Program-made: the position numbers and the translations under genes
Part shown: positions 37,282 to 45,982 of the stretch, piece after piece
Position numbering within the stretch: position 1 is the first letter of the stretch
Layout of the letters: every line of letters begins with the position of its first letter
Assembly (NCBI GenBank): GCA_020444275.1
Contig: JAHLLG010000004.1
Coordinates: forward strand, 62,001-126,000
Origin: Bacteroidota bacterium
GTDB taxonomy: Bacteria > Bacteroidota > Bacteroidia > Bacteroidales > UBA12077
DNA length: 64,000 nt
Reading direction: 5' to 3'
Notes under the pieces: generated by a model
Database searches by the model: none
What the model saw: only the letters and a program-made list of their open reading frames with translations
What the model was told of the DNA's origin: nothing

Positions 37282-37872
37282 TTAAATGTTACTTTTAAAT
37301 ACTTTTCTTTTCAGTTTACTTAACCATTCCTTACTTACACCCATAAATTGAGCAATGTATTTATCGGGTATTCTCTGCATATAAATCGGATGTTGATTGT
37401 ATAAAAATTGTAGAAAATCTTCAGCATTTAATGAAAGGCGCATGGCGCTGAACATATATAAATTTTGATAACTGCTCGCCGTAATTTTATGAAAAAAAAC
37501 AGAAAATTCCTGGAAATTATTTATCAGATAATCTAATTGTGTTTTTGAAAATTCTATCAACTCGCAATTTTCAATAGCCTTTATCTCAAAATCTGATACC
37601 TGTTCAGAGAAGTATCCGCTTGCTTCCGAAAGAAAGGCGTAAACTTCATCCACATAAAAACCCTGGACGATTTCCTTTCCATACTGATTTAAAAATGTTT
37701 TTACCAGACTTCCACTATTAATAAAGTATCCATATTGACAGATCTGTCCTGCTCTTAGCAAATACTCATTCTTTTTAAGGTGCCTGATTTTTCCGAACTC
37801 CTGAAGTTGTTTCCAAAGTTTTGGACTCAACTCGATATCTTTTTCTAATGCAAGTTTAAACTTTGAAAACAT
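37282..37872 (-). CDS. Crp/Fnr family transcriptional regulator
   Basis: 196 residues. The N-terminal cyclic-nucleotide-binding-like beta-roll (LRAGQICQYGYFINSGSLVK) is followed by the dimer helix and a short winged helix (IPDKYIAQFMGVSKEWLSKLKRK). It lacks the N-terminal cysteine cluster of FNR, so it would not carry an Fe-S cluster in that way, and it lacks the arginine/serine cAMP pocket motif of CRP. The signal is unknown. It is upstream of, and co-directional with, the DUF5692-like genes and probably their activator. Confidence 0.88.
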   Translation of the reverse strand: MFSKFKLALEKDIELSPKLWKQLQEFGKIRHLKKNEYLLRAGQICQYGYFINSGSLVKTFLNQYGKEIVQGFYVDEVYAFLSEASGYFSEQVSDFEIKAIENCELIEFSKTQLDYLINNFQEFSVFFHKITASSYQNLYMFSAMRLSLNAEDFLQFLYNQHPIYMQRIPDKYIAQFMGVSKEWLSKLKRKVFKSNI

Positions 37873-38105
37873 TAATAAGACTTTTAAGCAATAAATATAG
37901 CTTATTTAAATCGATCTAAGCATAGTAATATTTGTATTTTTTATTTAAGACACATAGTGTGATTATAATTATTATAACATTCCAAGAGATGGTGCATATG
38001 TCTGGCAATTCATTTAACCATAAGGTTCAATAACCGAGAAAGCGTTTTTTTAGTGCTTCTAAATTATTTGATCTTAATCGGATATTTTTAATTCTAAAAT
38101 TAGAT

Positions 38106-38498
38106 TTAATTATCTAATAACAATCGAATAGGGTTGTTATTTACATCAACAGCTGCGAAATAGAAGTTTCCTTCAACAGCTAATTCTCTGTTTTCAGAAT
38201 ATTTCTGTTCAATAAAGATTTTTACATTAATTCCCAATTTTACAGATCCTATATTCTTGACAGTACCTACTAGTTCTGCGATAGTTCCATAAGGTATTGG
38301 CTTTTGAAAATTTATTTTTCCTGTTGATATAGTAACAACTTTCTTTCTGCAAAACCGGGTAGCTGTTATATATGCTACCTCGTCCATCCATTGTAATGCA
38401 ATGCCTCCAAATAAAGTGTTATGATCGTTAATTAAGTTTTTGAAAACAACCTTCACTTGTCGTGTTTCTGATTTCTTTTTTAGTGCTTCGATATCCAT
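38106..38498 (-). CDS. Hotdog-fold acyl-CoA thioesterase
   Basis: 130 residues. The HNTLFGGIALQWMDEVAYITA segment is the hotdog helix of YciA/BFIT-type thioesterases, with the catalytic acidic residue in MDEVA, and KINFQKPIPYG follows as the conserved strand. They hydrolyse acyl-CoA in the cytoplasm. I chose the ATG at 38498: the frame extends to 38525, but the -7 box at 38514-38521 lies between the two. Confidence 0.85.
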   Translation of the reverse strand: MDIEALKKKSETRQVKVVFKNLINDHNTLFGGIALQWMDEVAYITATRFCRKKVVTISTGKINFQKPIPYGTIAELVGTVKNIGSVKLGINVKIFIEQKYSENRELAVEGNFYFAAVDVNNNPIRLLLDN

Positions 38499-38513
38499 AT
38501 TCAAAAATTTTGT

Positions 38514-38521
38514 CAAATATA
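38514..38521 (-). promoter_or_regulatory. -7 element for the thioesterase gene
   Basis: The minus strand reads TATATTTG. The region 20 nt upstream, where -33 should be, overlaps the 38541-38554 palindrome, so both divergent promoters could share one operator. Confidence 0.45.
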
Positions 38522-38531
38522 TCAAAAACTA

Positions 38532-38563
38532 TTTGCATTATGAACATATGTTCAATATATTTG
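38532..38563 (+). promoter_or_regulatory. Promoter and operator of the ORP-like cluster
   Basis: TTTG (38532-38535), 20-nt spacer, TATATTTG (38556-38563): an exact Bacteroidota promoter. The spacer contains the perfect 14-bp palindrome TGAACATATGTTCA (38541-38554). The ATG of the DUF134 gene is 19 nt downstream of the -7 box. A protein bound at the palindrome would block or remodel RNA polymerase. Confidence 0.7.
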
Positions 38564-38582
38564 TATCGAAAAATTATTTGAT

Positions 38583-39053
38583 ATGCCAAGACCACAAAGT
38601 AACAGAATTGTATATGAGCCACCTGTTTTTACAGATTTTAAGCCTGTTGGAGTAAAAGGCCTTGCATTAGAACAGGTGTTATTAACCATTGATGAATTTG
38701 AAGCCTTTCGATTAGCTGATCATGTTGGTTTATCGCACGAAGAAGCAGCTGAAGAAATGGAAATTTCAAGACCAACTTTTACACGATTGATTGAACAGGC
38801 CAGAAAAAAAATTGCAGATTTTATTATCAATGGCAAAGTGTTAACAATTGATGGTGGCAATATTCATTTTAGAAATAATATTATTAAATGTCAGAGTTGT
38901 GGACAAACGTTCAAAACTAAATTTAGCGAACAAATAACTGAGTGTCCGTCCTGTCATTCAAAAAACATTTTGAATTTGGCGGGAGGTTTTGGACACGGGA
39001 AATGTTGTGGTAACCGAAATAAACATAAAGGAGGTAAATATGCCAGGAGGTGA
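38583..39053 (+). CDS. DUF134 family DNA-binding protein
   Basis: 156 residues. The N-terminal PRPQSNRIVYEPPVFTDFKP is the DUF134 signature, followed by a sigma-region-4-like helix-turn-helix (LSHEEAAEEMEISRPTFTRLIEQARKKI). The C-terminal half has two CxxC pairs (CQSC, CPSC) and a further Cys/His tail (GHGKCCGN), indicating a zinc or Fe-S site. DUF134 genes commonly accompany NifX/MinD-type ATPase clusters in anaerobes. It is the first gene of the cluster and probably its regulator. Confidence 0.85.
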   Translation: MPRPQSNRIVYEPPVFTDFKPVGVKGLALEQVLLTIDEFEAFRLADHVGLSHEEAAEEMEISRPTFTRLIEQARKKIADFIINGKVLTIDGGNIHFRNNIIKCQSCGQTFKTKFSEQITECPSCHSKNILNLAGGFGHGKCCGNRNKHKGGKYARR

Positions 39054-39312
39054 CAGAACAGGGCCTAATGGTCAGGGACCATTGACAGGCCGAAGAATGG
39101 GGTATTGTACAGCGAACCCCGATTTCCCTGCCAATTTCAGAGGATTGGGTATGGGAAGAGGTATGAGAGCAGGTTTTGGAAGAGGATTTCGACATGGATT
39201 TACTCCCGCCGAAACCGAGAACTACTCACAAAAAGCTAATCTTAAAGCAGAGTTAGAGAAATTGAAAGCTCAGATGGAATTTCTGGAAAATGAATTAAAG
39301 AAGCTTGATTAG
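39040..39312 (+). CDS. DUF5320-like glycine/arginine-rich protein
   Basis: 90 residues. The N-terminus MPGGDRTGPNGQGPLTGR(R)MGYC is the hallmark of DUF5320 and related small anaerobe proteins, followed by a Gly/Arg/Phe-rich segment and a C-terminal coiled coil (LKAELEKLKAQMEFLENELKKL). A strong ribosome site (AAGGAGG) precedes the ATG at 39040, which overlaps the end of the DUF134 gene by 14 nt. The function is unknown; the coiled coil suggests assembly with other cluster products. Confidence 0.75.
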   Translation: MPGGDRTGPNGQGPLTGRRMGYCTANPDFPANFRGLGMGRGMRAGFGRGFRHGFTPAETENYSQKANLKAELEKLKAQMEFLENELKKLD

Positions 39313-39408
39313 TGTTTGTAATAAACCATTAGTTGGTTTAATATTTTCGTGATGGTTTGTAAAATCGCTAATGGTTTATTTTTCTTATGAATTTTAAAAA
39401 TATGAGTT

Positions 39409-39606
39409 ATGAATATCGGAAAAGGCTTAGGAAAAGGAGGAGGCCGTGGCAGAAATAAAGGTGGTGGCTTCGGAGTAGGTGGATATTGTATTTGTGCAAA
39501 ATGTGGCGAAAAAGTGCCACATCAGCAAGGTGTTAAATGCACAACAGTTAAATGTCCAGCATGTGGACATACAATGATTAGAGAAGAGTTATTAAATAAA
39601 AAATAA
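39409..39606 (+). CDS. Small glycine-rich zinc-ribbon protein
   Basis: 65 residues: a glycine-rich leader (GKGLGKGGGRGRNKGGG) and a four-cysteine ribbon (CICAKCGEKVPHQQG, then CPACGHTM). It could bind zinc or an Fe-S cluster. It lies between the DUF5320-like gene and the first orange-protein-like gene. Similar small proteins occur in MTH1175/NifX clusters. Confidence 0.65.
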   Translation: MNIGKGLGKGGGRGRNKGGGFGVGGYCICAKCGEKVPHQQGVKCTTVKCPACGHTMIREELLNKK

Positions 39607-39616
39607 AAATAGAAAT

Positions 39617-39955
39617 ATGAAAAAGAAATTTGCGATACCAACTTTAGGCGGTGAATTAACAGCACATTTTGGGCACTGCGAGAAATTTGCAATTGTTGAT
39701 GTTGAAGAAAATAAGGTAATAAACCAAGAATTTGTTACTCCGCCGGTTCATCAGCCTGGAGTATATCCAAAATTTTTGGCTGACCAGGGAGTACATGTTA
39801 TCATAGCAGGTGGAATGGGACAAAAAGCTCAGGATCTTTTTGCAATGAATAATATTGAAGTGCATATGGGAGTGCAAAACGGATCACCTAAGGAGTTAGT
39901 AGAGCACTACTTGAACGATCAGTTAAAAACAGGTCAAAATCTTTGTGATCATTAA
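39617..39955 (+). CDS. MTH1175/NifX-type (orange-protein-like) protein, copy 1
   Basis: 112 residues of the dinitrogenase iron-molybdenum cofactor biosynthesis fold (IPTLGGELTAHFGHCEKF, then VHVIIAGGMGQKAQDLF). The C-terminus ends in LCDH. In nitrogen fixers NifX/NifY carry FeMo-co precursors. In Desulfovibrio the same fold is the orange protein (ORP), which holds a Mo-Cu cluster. No nitrogenase genes are present, so an ORP- or Fe-S-carrier role is favoured. It directly precedes the two ATPases. Confidence 0.85.
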   Translation: MKKKFAIPTLGGELTAHFGHCEKFAIVDVEENKVINQEFVTPPVHQPGVYPKFLADQGVHVIIAGGMGQKAQDLFAMNNIEVHMGVQNGSPKELVEHYLNDQLKTGQNLCDH

Positions 39956-39967
39956 GAACTTAAAAGG

Positions 39968-40834
39968 ATGAAAATTGCCATTGCTAGCGGAAAAGGGGGC
40001 ACAGGAAAAACAACATTATCAACAAATCTTTCAGTTTTGCTTAGCGAAACTGAACGTGTTGTTTTAACAGATCTTGATGTGGAAGAACCCAATTCCGGAT
40101 TATTCATAAAAGGAGATCTGAAATCAGAAGAAATAAAGTATAAAATGATTCCTGAATGGAAAGAAGATACATGTACTTTATGTGGTGAGTGCCAGAAGAA
40201 CTGTAATTTTCATGCTGTAATACAATTGGGTCCTCAGATAATGGTTTTCCCGGAGTTGTGTCATAGTTGTTTTGCTTGTTCAGAGTTGTGTCCAACAAAT
40301 TCTTTACCTATGCAGGCCCAACGAATGGGTACGATCAAAGAGTATCAATATCGGCAGATGGCCTTCGTTGAGAGTTGTTTGGATATTGGACAAGAACAGG
40401 CTGTGCCTTTAATTGGTCAAACAAACGAATATGTAAATCAAAAATTTGATGAAGACTATATCATGATTTTTGATGCACCTCCCGGAACTTCGTGTCCTGT
40501 AATCGAGGCAACCAAAGATGTTGATTACGTAATTTTAGTAACCGAGCCTACTCCTTTTGGCTTACACGATCTTAAGTTGGCTGTTGAAACTATGAAAGAA
40601 CTAAAAAAAGATTATGGTGTTGTGATTAATCGATATGGTTTAGGTAATGATGATGTAATAGATTATTGTAAGGAAGAAAATGTTACCGTTTTAGCTAAAA
40701 TACCCAATAGCAGGAAGGTTGCTGAAATTTACTCTAAAGGAAAGCTTATTTATAATGAGATTCCTGAAATCAAAGAACAGTTCCTGAAATTAAAGGAGTT
40801 CATTTTAACACGTAAAAAGGAGTTTGTTCAATGA
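39968..40834 (+). CDS. MinD/ParA-type P-loop ATPase with inserted ferredoxin domain, 1
   Basis: 288 residues. The deviant Walker A GKGGTGKTTLS is at the N-terminus. A two-cluster ferredoxin insert lies at about residues 60-115 (CTLCGECQKNC and CHSCFACSELCP), and the ATPase continues with DAPPGTSCPVIEA and LVTEPTPFGLHDL. This is the MinD/Mrp-related ATPase pair of the Desulfovibrio ORP complex. A nucleotide-driven Fe-S or metal-cluster loading role is inferred. Its TGA overlaps the ATG of the next gene (ATGA). Confidence 0.92.
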   Translation: MKIAIASGKGGTGKTTLSTNLSVLLSETERVVLTDLDVEEPNSGLFIKGDLKSEEIKYKMIPEWKEDTCTLCGECQKNCNFHAVIQLGPQIMVFPELCHSCFACSELCPTNSLPMQAQRMGTIKEYQYRQMAFVESCLDIGQEQAVPLIGQTNEYVNQKFDEDYIMIFDAPPGTSCPVIEATKDVDYVILVTEPTPFGLHDLKLAVETMKELKKDYGVVINRYGLGNDDVIDYCKEENVTVLAKIPNSRKVAEIYSKGKLIYNEIPEIKEQFLKLKEFILTRKKEFVQ

Positions 40835-41709
40835 AAGAGATTGTAATTATTTCAGGAAAAGGAGGAACAGGAAAAACTTCCTATACAGCTTCTATCTCTG
40901 TTTTAGCAGGAAAGGATGCAATAGTTGCAGATTGCGATGTGGATGCAGCAGATATGCATTTGTTAATGAAACCTGTGGTGGAAAAATCTGAAAATTTTTA
41001 CAGCGGTGTTGTTGCTGAGATCGACCCTGATAAATGTACCAATTGTGGCATTTGTACGGAAAAGTGCAGGTTTAATGCAATTCCGGTTATAAATGATCAA
41101 CATATTATAAGTTCTTTGAATTGTGAAGGTTGCGGATACTGCGAAAAAGTTTGCCCGGTTGAAGCAATTCAAATGAACGAAATGAATGTAGGTGATTGGT
41201 ATATATCAAATACAAAAGTTGACAATACCATGGTACATGCTCGCTTAGGAATTGGAGCTGAAAACTCCGGCAAATTGGTGGCTAAGGTTAAAAATGAAGC
41301 AAAACAATTAGCTGAAGAAACCAACAAACATTACATCATAGTTGATGGTTCTCCGGGAATTGGGTGTCCGGTGGTATCTTCCTTATCAGGAGCAAACTAT
41401 GTTGTTTTGGTTACAGAACCTTCTGTTTCGGGGTTACACGATTTAAAGAGGGTATACGAATTGGTTGATAAGTTTAACCTAAAAGCAGGTTGTATTATCA
41501 ATAAATCGGATATAAATCCGGAAGTTACAAATGAAATTTTGGATTTTTTAAAAAAGGAATCAATAGAGCATATTGTAAGTTTGCCGTATAACGAAAACTT
41601 TACCAAAGCCATGACTAATGGACAAACCATAGTTGAATATGATCAGGGAGAGTTGCGTGATGCGATAGTTCAAAGTTGGGAGAAAGTTAAAGAGCTGGTG
41701 GAAGAATAG
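40831..41709 (+). CDS. MinD/ParA-type P-loop ATPase with inserted ferredoxin domain, 2
   Basis: 292 residues, a paralogue of the previous gene and coupled to it by a 4-nt overlap. Walker A is GKGGTGKTSYT; the insert has CTNCGICTEKC and CEGCGYCEKVCP; the switch region is DGSPGIGCPVVSS. The pair probably forms a heterodimer. Overall layout is as for DVU2103/2104-type proteins of the ORP complex. Confidence 0.92.
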   Translation: MKEIVIISGKGGTGKTSYTASISVLAGKDAIVADCDVDAADMHLLMKPVVEKSENFYSGVVAEIDPDKCTNCGICTEKCRFNAIPVINDQHIISSLNCEGCGYCEKVCPVEAIQMNEMNVGDWYISNTKVDNTMVHARLGIGAENSGKLVAKVKNEAKQLAEETNKHYIIVDGSPGIGCPVVSSLSGANYVVLVTEPSVSGLHDLKRVYELVDKFNLKAGCIINKSDINPEVTNEILDFLKKESIEHIVSLPYNENFTKAMTNGQTIVEYDQGELRDAIVQSWEKVKELVEE

Positions 41710-41743
41710 AATAGAGAGTTGTGAATTAGTAAAAAAGTAAGAT

Positions 41744-41793
41744 GGTTTCTAGTTACTTGTTTCTTGTTAACCTGAAACTTGAAACCTGGAACA
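41744..41793. repeat. Low-complexity imperfect inverted repeat
   Basis: Alternating GTTTCT/CTTGTTTC and CTGAAACTTGAAACC words form a long imperfect hairpin with GGTTTC (41744-41749) and GAAACC (41781-41786) as outer arms. It lies in the 156-nt gap inside the cluster. Similar word patterns recur in Bacteroidota intergenic DNA, so it may be a dispersed repeat. Confidence 0.4.
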
Positions 41794-41865
41794 GTTTAAA
41801 CATAGAATTTTAGTAAAAGATAAGGAAAATACTAAATAGATATTGAAGACTTAAAATTTGAAACA

Positions 41866-42204
41866 ATGAAAATAGCATTTACAGCAAAAGGAACAGATTG
41901 GGATTCGCAGATGGATCCGCGATTTGGAAGAACTGAATATATTCTGGTTTACGATGATGAAAAAGAAACGTTTGAATCATTCGACAACAGAGATATTGAA
42001 AATGAAGCACATGGCGCAGGGCCTAAAACGTCGCAAAAATTATTTGAATTAGGCGCACAGGTTTTAATTACAGGAAATGGCCCGGGCGGAAATGCAGCAA
42101 CTGTATTACAGAAAGCAGGTGTTAAGTCATTCATTGGGGCAGGCGGAATGAACGTGAAAGAAGCTTATAAAGCCTATAAAAATAACGAATTAAAAGAGTT
42201 TTAA
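41866..42204 (+). CDS. MTH1175/NifX-type (orange-protein-like) protein, copy 2
   Basis: 112 residues of the same fold as copy 1 but divergent in sequence (MKIAFTAKGTDWDSQMDPRFGR, then LITGNGPGGNAATVL and GAGGMNVKEAYKAY). It contains no cysteine, so any metal cluster would be held by other side chains, as in Desulfovibrio ORP. It is 5 nt from the flavoprotein gene. Confidence 0.85.
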   Translation: MKIAFTAKGTDWDSQMDPRFGRTEYILVYDDEKETFESFDNRDIENEAHGAGPKTSQKLFELGAQVLITGNGPGGNAATVLQKAGVKSFIGAGGMNVKEAYKAYKNNELKEF

Positions 42205-42208
42205 GATC

Positions 42209-43567
42209 ATGGAAAAATACAATGTAATTATTATAGGAGCAGGACCCGCAGGTATTATTACCGGAGTAACGGCTAAAAAGCAATTCCCTGAGAAATCGAT
42301 GCTAATGTTTAAAGAAGAAGATAAAGGACTAGTTCCTTGTGGAATACCTTATGTTTTTCATAAACTCGGTGGAGTAGATAAAAATATAATGGGGCCTAAA
42401 CCATTTGTGGATTTAGGAGGTGAAGTAATTACTGAAAAAATTGAGCATGTTGATTTTGACAACAAAACAGTAAAGTCATCTTCAGGTAGAGAATTCTCTT
42501 ATGATAAACTGGTTTTTGCTACAGGTTCAAAAGTAGTAGTTCCGAAGTTTATCCCTGGCTACGATCTGAATAATGTTTTTTATATCAAAAAAAGTTTTAA
42601 TTATATTCAACAGGTTTACGAGGAATTAAAAACCAAACAAAACATTGTAGTTGTTGGTGGAGGGTTTATTGGAGCCGAAGTAGCAGAACAGCTTGCTCTG
42701 CATGAGGATAAAAAAGTAACTTTAGTAGAGAGTGAATCATGTTGTTTTTCTAAAGCTTTTTCAAAGGATTTGTGTAAAATAGCAACACAGACCATGAAAG
42801 AAACAGCTATTCGTGTTAGAACGGCAACCAAGGTTGAAAAAATTGAAGGAAAAGACGGAAAGGTAAATTCAGTTTTACTATCAACAGGAGAGGAACTTAA
42901 AGCGGATGCTGTAATTATGGCTATTGGGTATAAACCAAATACTGAACTAGCGCAAAAAGCAGGTTTGGAGGTAAATGAAATGGGAGCTATCATGGTAGAT
43001 AATTACGAACGCACAAAAATAAAAGATGTATGTGCAGTGGGAGACTGCTCTCAAACCATTGGTTTCTTGACCGGACGCACTGACAATATTATGTTAGCTT
43101 CAACTGCAACTGCAGAAGCTCGAGTGCTTGGACATAATTTGTTTGGAATACGAATAAAGAAAAATTTCAATGGAACTCTGGCTGTTTTCTCAACAGAAAT
43201 AAATGGTGTGTCTATGGCATCGGCAGGCGTTAACGATACCAATGCTATTGAAGCCAATATTGAATATGTTTCAGCTACTTTTAGCGATGTGGACACACAT
43301 CCTGGCACTTTTGAAGAAACCAAACCTTTATCGGTTAAACTTTACGCATCTCCATTAGATGGCGCTATTTTAGGTGGTGAAGTTTGGGGAGGAAAATCAG
43401 CGGGTGAAATGATCAATACCATTAGTTTAGCCATTCAGAAAGGTGTAACAGTGTATGAACTGGTTTCATTTCAAATAGGTTCACACCCATTACTTACAAG
43501 TGCTCCAACGAAAACGATTATAATTAAAGCAGCTGAGATGATTATAAATCAGATTGCTAAAAAATAA
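42209..43567 (+). CDS. FAD-dependent oxidoreductase, CoA-disulfide reductase/NADH oxidase-like
   Basis: 452 residues. GAGPAGIITG binds FAD; VVVGGGFIGAEVAEQLA binds NAD(P)H; AVGDCSQT is the second FAD motif; a C-terminal dimerisation domain follows. The active-site cysteine sits in LVPCGIPYVF (near residue 44), as in CoA-disulfide reductase and NADH oxidase/peroxidase enzymes. Within this cluster it could supply electrons to the ferredoxin-ATPases or reduce thiols or persulfides; this is inference. Confidence 0.88.
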   Translation: MEKYNVIIIGAGPAGIITGVTAKKQFPEKSMLMFKEEDKGLVPCGIPYVFHKLGGVDKNIMGPKPFVDLGGEVITEKIEHVDFDNKTVKSSSGREFSYDKLVFATGSKVVVPKFIPGYDLNNVFYIKKSFNYIQQVYEELKTKQNIVVVGGGFIGAEVAEQLALHEDKKVTLVESESCCFSKAFSKDLCKIATQTMKETAIRVRTATKVEKIEGKDGKVNSVLLSTGEELKADAVIMAIGYKPNTELAQKAGLEVNEMGAIMVDNYERTKIKDVCAVGDCSQTIGFLTGRTDNIMLASTATAEARVLGHNLFGIRIKKNFNGTLAVFSTEINGVSMASAGVNDTNAIEANIEYVSATFSDVDTHPGTFEETKPLSVKLYASPLDGAILGGEVWGGKSAGEMINTISLAIQKGVTVYELVSFQIGSHPLLTSAPTKTIIIKAAEMIINQIAKK

Positions 43568-43574
43568 ATTAAAT

Positions 43575-44351
43575 ATGAAGCTTTATGTTTTAACAGAAAA
43601 TACAGCTTCAGGTAAATTCTTTGCAGAACATGGCCTGTCGTACTATATCGAATACGATAGCCATATTTTATTTGATACAGGCCACTCTTCTGTTTTTGCG
43701 CAAAATGCAAAAAAACTGAATCTTAATCTCGATGATATAAAAACTGTGGTTTTAAGTCATGGGCATTGGGACCACGGCAACGGGTTAAAATTTTTAAACG
43801 ATAAAGAGTTAGTATGTCATCCGGATGTTTTTCAAAAAAGATATAGCAAAAACGGAAAAGATAACATTGGTCTGGAGCTATCGTTTAGTGAGCTAAACGA
43901 AAAATTTGATATTACCTATACCAGAATACCTTTTCCCGTTAGCAGTAAGATTATTTTTTTAGGTGAAATTCCTCGAATCAATTCATTCGAAGCTCAAACC
44001 ACGACTTTTGAATTCTCTGATGGGAAAGAGGATTATTTACTCGATGATTCTGGCTTGGTTGTGAAGTTGGAAAATGAAATTATTGTTATTTCAGGCTGCG
44101 CCCATTCCGGAATTTGCAATATAATTGAGTATGCTAAGAAAATGACTGGAATTTCAAAAATCCGCGCTGTAATTGGAGGATTTCATCTAAAACAGAATAA
44201 TAAACAAACACAAGAAACCATAAACTATCTAAAGGCGCAAGATATTCAAGAAATATATCCTTCACACTGTACCGAATTACCTGCTCTTGCTGCTTTTCAT
44301 AGCGAGTTCAATACAAAACAACTAAAAGCGGGAATGGTATTAAGTTTTTAA
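43575..44351 (+). CDS. Metallo-beta-lactamase-fold hydrolase (COG1237 type)
   Basis: 258 residues. SHGHWDHGNG provides the HxHxDH metal site (His62, His64, Asp66, His67). SGCAHSGICNII and IGGFHLKQN are later metal-ligand segments. COG1237 proteins are often annotated as dihydropterin (methanopterin-pathway-like) synthases, but the function is generally unproven. I used the ATG at 43575, which leaves a 7-nt gap after the flavoprotein gene; the frame extends to 43554. Confidence 0.85.
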   Translation: MKLYVLTENTASGKFFAEHGLSYYIEYDSHILFDTGHSSVFAQNAKKLNLNLDDIKTVVLSHGHWDHGNGLKFLNDKELVCHPDVFQKRYSKNGKDNIGLELSFSELNEKFDITYTRIPFPVSSKIIFLGEIPRINSFEAQTTTFEFSDGKEDYLLDDSGLVVKLENEIIVISGCAHSGICNIIEYAKKMTGISKIRAVIGGFHLKQNNKQTQETINYLKAQDIQEIYPSHCTELPALAAFHSEFNTKQLKAGMVLSF

Positions 44352-44354
44352 TAT

Positions 44355-45200
44355 ATGAAAACCTATTTACAATGTATACCCTGTTTTATGCAACAGGCTT
44401 ACCGAACAGCTAAGTTAGCTACAAATGATCAGCATAAAATAAAAACTGTTCTCGATTCGGTTGGGGATATGATTAAGACAGTTTCGATGGAAAATACACC
44501 CCCTGCAACCGGGAATCTTATTTACCACAAAATAAGAGAAGTAACAAAAAACGATGATCCTTATAAGGAAATAAAACGCAAAAACATAAATGAAGCCCTG
44601 CATTTATATCCTGATTTGAAAGAAACAGTTAGAAACTCTGATGATCCTTTATTAACCGCTATCCGTATAGCTATTGCCGGTAATGTAATTGATCTTGGAG
44701 TAAATAAAAAGTTTAATATTAAAGATGATATTCAAACCATTTTAAAACAGGAATTTGCTGTTTTTGATTATGAAGCTTTTAAAGATCAACTGAATAAAGC
44801 AAAAACGATTTTATACATTGGCGATAATGCCGGAGAGAGTGTTTTCGATCGTATTTTAATAGAGCAAATGAATAGACCTGCAACCTATGTTGTACGAGAA
44901 ATTCCAGTTATAAACGATTGTATTATTGACGATGCTGTAGCGTCAGGTTTACAAGAGGTAGCCGAAATCATTTCATCAGGAAGCACGGCTCCTGCAACAA
45001 TTCTGAGTTTATGTAACAAGGAATTTCTGGACCGATTTAAAAATGCTGATTTGGTTATTAGCAAAGGACAGGGAAATTACGAAGGATTATCTGAAGTAAA
45101 CCGGTCTGTATTCTTTATGCTTAAAGCAAAGTGCAAAGTGATTGCAAACGACTTGGAAGTGCAAGAAAATGATATTGTACTTAAAGGAATAAACGTTTAA
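44355..45200 (+). CDS. DUF89 (ARMT1-like) metal-dependent phosphatase family protein
   Basis: 281 residues. The N-terminal CIPC (Cys7, Cys10) is typical of the archaeal/bacterial AF1104-type branch. The core has GDNAGESVFDRI, REIPVINDCIIDDA and SKGQGNYEGL, the metal and phosphate site. Family members are metal-dependent phosphatases proposed to act on damaged phosphometabolites. It lies 3 nt from the metallo-hydrolase gene. Confidence 0.88.
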   Translation: MKTYLQCIPCFMQQAYRTAKLATNDQHKIKTVLDSVGDMIKTVSMENTPPATGNLIYHKIREVTKNDDPYKEIKRKNINEALHLYPDLKETVRNSDDPLLTAIRIAIAGNVIDLGVNKKFNIKDDIQTILKQEFAVFDYEAFKDQLNKAKTILYIGDNAGESVFDRILIEQMNRPATYVVREIPVINDCIIDDAVASGLQEVAEIISSGSTAPATILSLCNKEFLDRFKNADLVISKGQGNYEGLSEVNRSVFFMLKAKCKVIANDLEVQENDIVLKGINV

Positions 45201-45218
45201 TACTAAAATTCATAATCT

Positions 45219-45980
45219 ATGAAAGGCAAAATCAACTTTATTATTGATGTGATCATGTTTGTACTAATGGCATTGCTTGCAGGTATTGGCCTATTAATTA
45301 AATATATACTGCTTTCAGGAGAAAATCGCTGGATAAAATATGGTCGTAATGTTGATTTGAATTTTTGGGGATTAGACCGTCATGAATGGGGAACCATCCA
45401 TTTATGGGTTGCAATTGCTTTGGTTGTAATGCTTATTTTGCATATCATTCTTCACTGGAATATGATTATTTGTCTGTATAAGAAGTTAATAGGAAATAAA
45501 ACAGGTAGAGTTATTTGTGGAAGCGCTCTATCCGTAATTACATTATTATTTGTTGTTTTTCCTTTTTTTATTAAAGTTGATATGGCTGAAATTGCTCCCG
45601 GACGAGAACGATTTGGATCAATTGACAAACATGAAAAACAAAGATTTATTGAAAATGATTCTCATCATGCAATTTCTGATAATAATGTAAAGATGTCTGA
45701 GCAAACAAATATTCAAAGTACAATAAAAGAAAAACAAGAAAATGTTAAAGAAGAACATAACGATGAACATCAAGAAATAGATCCGGCAATTGAAGTAAAA
45801 GGATATAATACATTAAATGAAGTAAGCCAGTTGTATAATATACCAGTTATTGTGATTACAGAAAAACTTAACATTCCGGAATCAACCTCGGGTTCATTAA
45901 AGTTAGGCCATTTAAGAAAGCAGTATGGTTTTACTATGAGCGACATAGAATTGATAATACACAATTATAAAAACCAATAG
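45219..45980 (+). CDS. DUF4405 membrane protein
   Basis: 253 residues with three membrane helices. Histidines on helix faces (HEWGTIHLW, LHIILHW) are typical of DUF4405, a cytochrome-b-like family found in membrane electron-transfer modules. A charged linker with many His/Glu residues (HNDEHQEIDP) connects to a C-terminal ~60-residue domain (NEVSQLYNIP, KLNIPESTSG, LRKQYGFTMSDIE) of the type fused to NapH/RnfB-like ferredoxins. A heme-mediated link between quinones and the cluster enzymes is inferred. Confidence 0.75.
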   Translation: MKGKINFIIDVIMFVLMALLAGIGLLIKYILLSGENRWIKYGRNVDLNFWGLDRHEWGTIHLWVAIALVVMLILHIILHWNMIICLYKKLIGNKTGRVICGSALSVITLLFVVFPFFIKVDMAEIAPGRERFGSIDKHEKQRFIENDSHHAISDNNVKMSEQTNIQSTIKEKQENVKEEHNDEHQEIDPAIEVKGYNTLNEVSQLYNIPVIVITEKLNIPESTSGSLKLGHLRKQYGFTMSDIELIIHNYKNQ

Positions 45981-45982
45981 CC

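Noticed and set aside
38020-38045. A tRNA T-loop-like word (GGTTCAATAACC)
   Set aside because: No acceptor, D or anticodon stem can be built around it.
39617-42204. Nitrogen fixation or FeMo-cofactor genes
   Set aside because: The NifX-type fold alone does not imply nitrogenase; no NifHDK, NifB, NifE or NifN is present, and the neighbours fit the ORP-type cluster better.
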